From Azolla caroliniana (Eukaryota > Polypodiophyta), in NCBI GenBank assembly GCA_043228905.1, contig JBHGNT010000005.1, positions 23,250,001-23,314,000 on the forward strand: 64,000 nucleotides of DNA, given 5' to 3'. Positions 55,101 through 64,000 of the stretch are shown one piece after another; position 1 is the stretch's first letter; each line of letters opens with the position of its first letter. A program made the position numbers and the translations under genes. The notes below the pieces were generated by a model that worked only from the letters and a program-made list of their open reading frames with translations, did no database searches and was not told the DNA's origin.

Positions 55101-56454
55101 GGTAATGTTTTGATACCATTTTGTATACCTCTTTCCAGGTGCGCAATTTGCTTCTCACAGGATGCTTATTTTGTGGTCCATTGTTCTTGACATTCTGTTT
55201 CCTGAATAGCGTGGCCATTGCTTACAACTCTACTGCAGCGTTGCCTTTTGGCACCATTGTTGTTATCCTTCTTATTTGGGCCTTAGTGACATCACCACTT
55301 CTTGTTCTGGGAGGGATTGCTGGAAAGAATAGCAAAGCTGAATTTCAAGCTCCTTGTCGCACAACAAAATTTCCTAGGGAAATTCCTGAGTTACCCTGGT
55401 ATAGAGGGACAATACCACAAATGGTTATGGCAGGGTTTTTACCTTTCAGTGCCATCTATATTGAGCTGTACTACATCTTTGCAAGTGTTTGGGGGCACAA
55501 AGTGTACACAATCTATAGCATCCTTTTCATTGTGTTCATCATCCTGATTATTGTCACTGCCTTTATTACCATTGCTCTAACATATTTTCAACTTGCTGTG
55601 GAGGATCACAAGTGGTGGTGGAGGTAACTATTTCTGTTCTTGAATGGTTTGGCTGCTTTGATTTTTATCTGTACTTTATTACAATCACATTTGGACAGCA
55701 ACATTCCTGTCAAAGCTGATAAACAACTGAATGTAAGGTTTGGGTTTTATTTTCGAGAAAAGATACCATAATGTGGTGGCAGTAAAAACTTTGAAGACCT
55801 AGGCTTTTAACCTGACAAACAACTGAAAGGGAAGTTATTCTCAACATTTTCCCCTCGTAATCTCAAATAAAGAGTGAACAAGTGAAAGAGAAGTTTAGTA
55901 TCTATGCTACAATTTTGAAATTTCTGTCATTTGGTTATGGTTTTAGGAATAACTCTGAAATACGTTGAGTTTTTTGCCTTATTTCCTCAAATGACCCGTT
56001 CAACCATCAAATAGGATAAGAAGGGAGGGAATTGACCATACAACTGCGCAAATAGTACATGTGATTGCTCTAGGTGGGGTTGACCAACGGCATTTTGGGA
56101 AAGAAACACTTGGGTGTTTTTTAGATTTCTTGCTATGGTTTTCAAATAGTGTGAAGAAAAATTTGTTCTACTGGTTACAGCTTTTATAGAATTCAAATAG
56201 GGATATCTGATATCTACGGATCTTAATGTTGCAGGTCTGTTTTGTGTGGAGGCTCAACAGGTGTCTTCATCTTTGGCTACTGTTTTTATTACTACTTTGC
56301 GCGCTCGGATATGACTGGTTTCATGCAAACATCCTTTTATTTTGGCTACATGGCTTGCATATGCTTTGGTTTTTTCCTGATGCTTGGAGCAGTAGGTTTT
56401 AGAGCATCACTCTTTTTTGTTCGCCATATATATCGATCTATCAAGTGTGAGTGA
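52187..56454 (+). CDS. Transmembrane 9 superfamily (nonaspanin / TMN / EMP70) protein
   Basis: Seven exons follow GT-AG rules: 52187-52350, 53408-53448, 53545-54112, 54213-54350, 54611-54767, 55139-55623, 56235-56454. They total 1773 bases, 590 residues, the usual plant length. A signal peptide (residues 1 to about 28) precedes a lumenal domain with YRYFNLPFCPP and QVTDKKEALGELLNGDRMV. The first membrane span is near 226-252 (SIINSCVTVLLLTGFLATIL). After a cytosolic loop with EEQEETGWKYIHGDVFRYP come eight further spans. The C-terminus KCE fits the KXD/E motif described for Golgi retention of plant EMP proteins. The family acts in endomembrane (Golgi) sorting. The start is the first ATG after a GAA-rich leader. 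The gene appears intact. Confidence 0.95.
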
Positions 56455-57960
56455 AGGGATTGTTCTTTTAATATACATATATAAAATATACCCCAAGGAG
56501 ATTGTTGATTTCGCTTTGGTGTTTGTATGAATCTAACTCCTAACACTAAAGTCATTGAGTCAGTACTATTTTGGTAGTGGAAATTTAAGTTTGTATTCTT
56601 TTAATTTCTTATATATTTATTCATGGAAAATTTTAAAGATTTATTATTTTATTGTTCTATTTCATGTTCCTTAGGGTTGAATACTTTTTCTAATACCTAG
56701 AGTCTATACTCGTGCGCACATGTTATGTGAATTTAAAGTTAGAGATGTGAGGTTTTTGGGCTTCTCGGGTTTGCTGTACAACTTCCGAGTATGATATCCA
56801 AGCAGCATTTTTTCTTGGTCTAGTCTATACCATTTGAACAACATTGGGTTTGTGAAGGATACCTGTGGAGGATACAGATAGATAATCTGGAAGGGATGAT
56901 GTTCTTATAGCACGATAAGAAGAACTAGAAATAGAAGGAAACATGTTAGGGGTGCCATGTAAGGACCCATTCCTCTTTATTGAGTGACTAGTTAAATTAT
57001 TATTAGTGTACGTATTTGCTCATCATTTCTTGTTGCAGTTACATAATTCGTTTGGCTGTATAGAGTGGTCAATATGATATGAGAAAGACATAATGGTGAT
57101 GATACACAAACAACTCTAGCTTTGCATAACGAAACTTGACATGCATACGAATAATGTTGAAACCTTACTACAGTTGTGTTTGGACATCTTTTTATTGGTC
57201 TGTTTTTCAGGAGTTCTTGTTGTAATAATGCTTGTAGTGTGAACATGATTGTGTCTTTTCATTACACAAAAAACAGACACTTGGTTGCTTGAATGAGGGC
57301 TAGTAAAAATCTTTTCCACAGCCAATTTGTATCAAACTTAAAAGGGTTGAGTTTTGAGTGAATTTATTTAATCCAAGACTTGCTGCATAGATTTTATTGG
57401 CATCAGAAACTGTTCATTCACATGACGGTGCCAACAGTTTCACATTGAACTTAAAGCTTACATTTGTGGATGCGCTCTACAAAAAGCATACAAATGTGCA
57501 AAGAGCCTACTGACTGGACAAGGAACCATTGTATAAACATGTATGTAATAAAATGATACAAAAGTGCAAAGAGCCAGCCTACTGATTGGACAAGGAATCA
57601 TTGTGCAATCATTACAAGTTTAACAAGTTGTTGAGTTATCCTAGGCACAAAAGTAACCAAAACTTGGGCATGTACAATGTTTGTGCATATAATTGTGTTG
57701 GGTTGAAGACAACTCGCACAAATGAAATGATAGCAATGATGTTACTTCCCATATGAAGTCACCACGAGGTAGGCTATAGTGGTGTAAATGTGTGTATGTG
57801 AGAAAGCGAGAGGCTTTAGATCATGTGGGTTCTTGATTCTGATGTGAGTGGAGTAATTAACTAAGTAAAAATGGTGTAGCTTTATAGAGAAAGAAAGAGG
57901 GAACTCCTGGTTTTCAAAATGATGATGAAGTGGAGTAGAAGGCAAAGGATAAGAGAGTGG
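56455..57960. other. Intergenic: TM9SF 3' region and XTH upstream region
   Basis: No further gene is supported. The left part should contain the TM9SF 3' UTR; no polyadenylation site could be fixed. Confidence 0.5.
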
Positions 57961-57963
57961 TTT

Positions 57964-57970
57964 TATATAA
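57964..57970 (+). promoter_or_regulatory. TATA box of the XTH gene
   Basis: TATATAA stands 45 bp before the XTH start codon, which would leave a very short leader. A five-codon upstream ORF (ATGAATGAAGTATAG, from about 57994) may lie within it. Confidence 0.55.
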
Positions 57971-58014
57971 GATCAAGAGAGGTATTGGAAGTGATGAATG
58001 AAGTATAGAATAGA

Positions 58015-60502
58015 ATGGGTGGCCATGCAAACGTAGTGATGGTTACAGTTCTTGTGTGGATGGGAATGGTGGAATCAGGGGGGAGTACAAAATGCATGAT
58101 GGTGGCACCACCGCCGAAAGTGGCGGCAATGGAGGCATTGACACAACGATTTCCTTCCACCACGTTCACTCGCGCAGTTGAGAGGTGGTGGTCTCCCCAT
58201 CACCAAAACCTCTCTCACAATCACCTAGATATCTCCCTCTCCCTTGACAATCACTCCGCGCCTTCTCCTTTTAAGTCTTCATCTTCTAGTTTCAAAGGTT
58301 TGTTTTTATTAGATTGCTTTGCTAATTTGTTTGGTATTTAATGTTTTCTAAATGTAGTAGAGGATGCACATGCTTATGTTTCTATGATCATTGTTACATG
58401 AAAAACCTTGAAGATTAGTAATCTATTTTGCATCAAGTGGATAAAATTGCTTTTGAGATAGATCTTGTGTTGGAGTTCTCTGAGGCCTGATACTGCCGGT
58501 AAAATGTATACGCTGAGGACAATGTGATGCAATGCACCAAGCATGATAAAATTCTGTATAAGGTAGAGGGTTAGGAAGAGAAGAATTAATAGTAGATTAT
58601 ACTAAAGATGTCTATTTGCCTCTAAAATAAAAGGATTTACTCAAGTTTTTCAAAATTTGGGCTTAGAGAATGAGTGAAGTGGGCAAAATGACATTGTTGT
58701 TATAAAATGAGCATAAAGAGAGCATTTGCTTATTCTTTAAATGTGAGTGCACACATGTATAAGATTTACGCTGTCTATTTCATGATTAGCAATATACTTT
58801 ACATTTCATACTCATGATTTGTTTGTCGATGCTTGTTATAGGAACGGGCTTCAAAAGCAAGTCAGCATACATCCATGGATTTTTCAACATTGGAATCAAG
58901 CTATCTTCTACACCCTACACCGGAGGCGTTGTCACCAACTTTTATGTAAGTTTTTTATCCCATCATATAAAATTATACATTTATTAGAAACTCATATGTT
59001 TAATGTATTATGTAGCCTTTATTTTAAAATACAACTCTAGTAAAAGTTTTTATAGAATCAAGAGAATTCCAAATAGGTGAAACACAAATGCAAATTTGAA
59101 GAACTGCAATTTGGAAAGGTGAAATTAGAAAATCCATAAAACATGTACCAAGCATGCTATGTTCTTTCACACTCATTACACGATAATATAACCTTTCGTA
59201 AACAATAGGTGGATGCATAAAGTAGGAGTTGAAACTTTAGGAATTGTGATAGCATGCATGACATATAATACACCTTGGTATCCCAAAACCCTGCTGACCC
59301 CATGTGCCCCTCATATGTACAAGTCTATTAGAACATATAGAACAAAACCCTTATTGTATATATTAATGCCTTACTCATGGTAAATGCCCCAATGTAGACT
59401 CGTACAATTATAGTTTTGAATTCTTTAGTTTTGTCAACCATGTTATAGTCGTACTTGATACCAATCCATGTTAAAATTGTATAGCTCCGTTAACACTTTG
59501 AAAATCACACTGGGTTTTTTTATTAATAAGTTTCAATGTAAGTCTCATATAACTGTTTTGTGGATTTCATCTAAAGGTGAGAGTCTAACTAGAAAACGTT
59601 GATAGCTATCAAATCTAGAACTGTATCCAAATGAATGTGATGAAGTCAAGTTTGAGTTCCTAGGAAGGGCATATGGCGAAGAATACATATTGCAAACCAA
59701 TGTATATTCAAATGGGAGCACTGATACAGGAAGAGAGCAAAGGCTGCGTTTATGGTTCGATCCCACTATCGACTTCCACAACTATAGCATCGTTTGGACA
59801 TCTAATCATACAATGTTAGCGACCTTCTCTTTTACCATAGAGTCTAATGTTTTTTTTCACAATTATAGAGTTTAATGTTCAAAGCATTACATGAATATAA
59901 TAAAAGTAATAAACAATTGGTCCTAACATCTTTAGAGTTGGGTAAATGCACTGGCACAAGAGATGAACAATTGTGTCTTCTTGCTAGAAACATAAAACGT
60001 TGCAACTATCATTTGTTGCATTTTGTTGTTTATGTTAGTTTTCTTTATGCGTGGCTGATTTTAGTTTCTTTTTTTTATTTGTTTTAGGCTTTTCATTGAT
60101 GACATACCTATTCGAGAGTTCCCAAGGGCGAACCATGGCCTGAGGAATTATCTCGCCAAACCAATGTCAATATATTCAACAATATATGATGGATCTGATT
60201 GGGCAACTAATGGAGGAAAAGACAAGATCAACTATGCATATGCACCCTTTATAGTTGAATATTCTAACTTCATCCTCAATGGTTGTAGAGCACCATCCAC
60301 CACAATTAATGTAGAACCTTATGTGGTACATTGTGATCATGAATTCACTCTTCTTCCTACAAAACTCACCCATCACCAACATAAAAGCATGAATTGGGTG
60401 CAACATAACTTCATGACTTACAACTATTGTGATGATTATCATCGATATCCAAATAGACTACCCGATTGTCCACAATTATCAATTGAGGAAATCGACCTTT
60501 GA
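58015..60502 (+). CDS. XTH: Xyloglucan endotransglucosylase/hydrolase (GH16), group III-like, atypical active site
   Basis: Four exons (58015-58297, 58842-58945, 59606-59814, 60088-60502) give 336 residues, in the 330-360 range of group III XTHs rather than about 290. A hydrophobic N-terminus (residues 7-18) is a likely signal peptide. The fold blocks are visible: [40 protein letters not shown] (sequon N165), [28 protein letters not shown] and [15 protein letters not shown] cysteine-bearing C-terminus follows ([12 protein letters not shown]). The catalytic block is [11 protein letters not shown]142 and E146 stand at the nucleophile and acid/base positions, but the Asp between them is K144 and the usual His is C140. 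The enzyme would cut or transfer xyloglucan in the cell wall; activity is doubtful. It resembles the XTH31/32 clade most. Confidence 0.9.
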
Positions 60503-63500
60503 TCTATTCAGTTATAACAAGAAATACTTAGAGTTGAATTATGAATCAAAGATTGAATGTTGTTGGACTTAGATAAGACATGTATGAGTAAAAGCTAATA
60601 TAACATTGAGAAATATCCAATAGAGCTAACAAAGGGACACTCTTGAAATAGTTTAATGAGCTTATCCACCCACAAGAATTAGGATATGATGTATAACTAA
60701 ATACTTATATCCTTAAAAACAAGTGTAGGCATTGAGAATTATTCAATAGATTCTCAAATCCTTTAATCCTTTCCTTCATTTTCTAGGATTCTATGATCCA
60801 AAGCAATGTGTTTGATATCATGTACCACGAATGACATGGTTTCTTATAGTATATGTATTGGAAGTAGGATGTTCTCACATTGTCATTCCATAATGTTTTA
60901 TAAAGAACATGGGTGTCCCAGCTTGGTTTATAAAGTTCTAAGCTCATTAAAGTTTTGTATTTGATGGAAATCATGAATATGGGGTTGTCATGGTAGTTTG
61001 ACACACTAAAATGATAGAACTTTAACAATATATAGAGAAACAAAAAAATCTCTTTCCCCATCATATACGTAATTTACGATAGTACCCTTATTTGTTAATA
61101 AATTCCAAAATACTCCTCACTTTTTGAAATCATCAAAATAGCCCATCTTCCCTCTACATTGTTTTGTCTTAAAACTTTAAAAGTAGTGTATGTATATTAA
61201 AACAACATGATAGTACAAAAACCCTTGTTTCTATTACAATGGTGATGATATTTGGGATGATAAACAATCCATTATTTTGTGGGACGAATTAACATACATG
61301 CAACTCATAAGAGGATGAACAACCAATATAATTCCGTGTATGACCTTAAGAATATACTAGAATTTGAGCCTTATATATAGATAGATATTTTTAGCATCCA
61401 TAGATTTGCCAATATTGTCCCACATGACCTAATTACAAAAATTTTCTTGATGTGTGTCTCCTTCCTAAGAAGGAATATTCATACTTCGAAGCACCATGAA
61501 TAAGGCATATACATATGCCTTGTGTGATTGTGTGAGGAGTGTTAGGGCACTATGAATGTTAATACTCATGATAGTAATGAGGTAAGGTTGAATACAATCA
61601 ATAGGCTTTCTTGCCTTATATAGGACCCAACATTTAGGGTTGATGTTTGCAATGTAATCTTCTAATTTTGTCCTTTTAGCATCTTTCCACTTCTTCCTTA
61701 TTGGTTCCATTAATCATTCCTCAATAAGTACATATTTCATTACATCCCCTGAAAGTTCTAAGAGTTCTTCCACATTTTATATGATGGACTAGAGGGGGAA
61801 CTTTGCATTGCTCTTGCATGGTTTGCAAGTAATTGTCCATATTATAAAGGGAGGATAGGCAATTTCATAAAACGTATGGTTTCCTTTTTCTAGTTTATAG
61901 GAGTCCTTGGAAATTATTGTGTTGTGTGGTGATCGTGGTGAATGGTGCCCTTCTTTATAATGGGATAGGAAATTGTAGCTTCTAAGTGAGTTAAGACACT
62001 AGAGTAGGAGGGGATGACTAGATTAGAATTTTAGGGTCTTCCATGGTAGTGTAGGGCCATTCATGTATAGGTCATGTCATAGTTTTGTATGGTCACTAAA
62101 AATTGGGTCAATCTGAGGGCCATTTAAGTTATACATGGGCCACGTATGTACTACTACTCTCGTGGAAACATTATTATGCTAAAGTTAACCTTATCCTCAC
62201 AATCATGGGAAATTGGATGCTTCTTATAGAAAAACCTCAATGATTTCCTTATTTCATCTTGTTTAGTCTAGAAATTCTATAAATAGTTTGAATGAAGCAC
62301 ATTGAAGAATATTTGGATGTGCACATATTGGAAAAGAAAGGGACAAGATGACATGAGTCCATGTCTTACTTACCCACATTGGAGCCCTTCCACATGAAGC
62401 GGAGGACAATCCAAAATAGATCTAACTTCTTGACCTATTGCACTCACATTAATTCTTCATATTAGACTTTTTTTTGAGGATATTTACTAGTGCCCAAGGT
62501 CACATCCACACATTAATACCATAGTGCTACATGCCATCATATAAATGTGTACACACATTGAAAATAGAAACTAAAAGTTGTGTGAGAGTAGAGAGAGAAT
62601 CTGTGGTCTATGTTGTCAACATACCTGAAACAAAAGAATATTCCACTTTGGAATGCTTTGTTATGAGGACATCATGCATTATTTTCAAATGATTTCTATA
62701 ATGTTGTTCTAGCTTTCAAGAATTCCTAATGAGAACAAACACATAATCCATGACTCTTCTACATTGCCACCTAACCAAACTCATGGAAGATCCAAAGAAT
62801 GAAAATAGGAAGCAACATAGTTTTTTTTAAAAGTTTTGCGTTTAGTTTTTCTTTCTATTCTACCATTTAACAATCTCTTGCTTGGACGGTGAGAGTGCTT
62901 TGTAATGATCATTGTCTTGTGGGTCATGTTGGTCCCTCTTAGACACCAATATATCATCATTATCATTCTCTCTCATGATTGCACTGCTTAAAACCTAGGA
63001 GTTGAATATATTGTTGTAAACAATGAACTTTGAGGAAACAATAAATCCATATATATTAAGGAAACAACTAGGGACTGCAAAGGGTTGGTTGGTCAATAGA
63101 ATGAGAGAACTATTGTACATTAAATTGCATCTACTATCGTCTATAATGAATATTGAAGCTCTTGTTCTTTTCATCGATCCATTGTTTCTTTTTGTCCTTG
63201 AGTGTTGTATATACCTATTATGTTCTTATCCATTTCTTACTATTCTTTCTTATCGTGATCTTATAGGGTCTTGAGCGATAGGTCAAGCATTGGATGTACC
63301 TAATTCTAACATGGGTATTAGAGAAATGGTCATCTACAACAAGCTAAGGAGGAAAAGCTTTGCAAGGTTTGACAACAATAAGAAAATTATTAGGTACTAG
63401 AGATAAAAATAGTAGTGAGAGATTATTGAACAAATGAGAAAAGGGCAAGACTTTAGCTAAGATGGGTGCCTAGTCATACAACGACATCCACCATGTCTTC

Positions 63501-64000
63501 AATGTGGTGCCTAACTTTATAAAGATACAATTCTTTCTTTGCCTTGTCTATAGTAAGCATACCCAATACTAGTCCATGCATTAGAGGAAGATGGATAACC
63601 AATAGCTAATAACCTAATATAACTAGCTATTACTAATCCATCATTCATGACATGTAGTTATCATGTAGGTATTAGTCATGACTTAAATGATTGGTTGTTA
63701 GACTTGTAGCTAGTCAACTAGCCGATTATTCTTTGTTATTTAATAAGCTAAGATCATTTGCTACTATTCATCGTTTGGATGTGAGAGTTATTGTGAAATA
63801 GCTAAATTAACAATTTACTATCACACTTCAAGTTATCACTTAATTAATAGTCAAACATACTTAGCTAATTAAGTATCCACTAAATTAGTTACTTGACTTG
63901 TAGCAACTTATCTAACATCACTTGTTAGTACATAGCAATAAGCTATATTAACACTTATACTTATCAATAGGTATTATTGGTTGTCAAATTGTTGGAGTTA
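60503..64000. other. AT-rich stretch, no gene recognised
   Basis: Short frames up to about 80-90 codons have no family signature. No tRNA, LTR or tandem array is visible to the window end. Confidence 0.5.

Noticed and set aside
61465-61710. An 81-codon minus-strand frame
   Set aside because: No motif, no neighbouring exons, and AT-rich composition like the surrounding non-coding DNA.

Overview
The window is nuclear DNA from a seed plant. The evidence is a seven-exon plant-type TM9SF (nonaspanin) gene, a xyloglucan endotransglucosylase/hydrolase (XTH) gene, two nuclear tRNA-Leu(CAG) genes, and plant-lineage Ty1/copia (Tork/Tnt1-like) and Ty3/gypsy retroelements. I cannot name the species from the sequence alone. 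Most of the window is transposon-derived. Only two protein-coding host genes look functional.

Layout. 1-8480: an old Ty1/copia element split by a young Ty3/gypsy element (97-7100, minus strand). 8500-11800: decayed coding fragments. 11850-20945: a minus-strand gypsy-type element (gag, PBS and one LTR) interrupted by a complete, apparently intact Ty1/copia element (12699-18255). 21100-24700: transposase-like debris, a 145-bp satellite block and a copia gag relic. 24744-27466: an LTR relic that itself carries two further LTR-like insertions. 27500-29200: tRNA-derived repeats and a degenerate tandem array. 29290-31662: a minus-strand pseudogene with a DNA-methylase-like signature. 32065-40889: a plus-strand TE-like gene cut in two by an older copia element (32686-38747), which in turn carries a gypsy solo LTR (37093-38114). 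40900-51850: mostly AT-rich sequence with a few relics and two identical, convergent tRNA-Leu genes. 52187-56454: TM9SF. 58015-60502: XTH. 60503-64000: nothing recognised.

How the parts relate. The gypsy elements and solo LTRs share TGTCG...CGACA ends. The two with gag share a PBS that is not the initiator-Met type, and their gag proteins are related. Their target-site duplications are 4 bp with CG in the middle (ACGT, GCGT). Several insertions can be undone on paper: removing the element plus one target-site copy restores the host reading frame exactly, both for the split copia RT and for the gene at 32-41 kb. This gives a relative chronology. The host genes sit in the AT-rich right part; the TM9SF gene lies just downstream of a divergently transcribed tRNA gene.

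The least ordinary items are the CpG-centred 4-bp target sites of one gypsy group, the ParB/DNA-methylase-like pseudogene, the XTH with a lysine inside its catalytic motif, the possibly active copia element with a 7 x 28-bp array in its LTR, and the antisense tRNA-like boxes inside a gypsy LTR.
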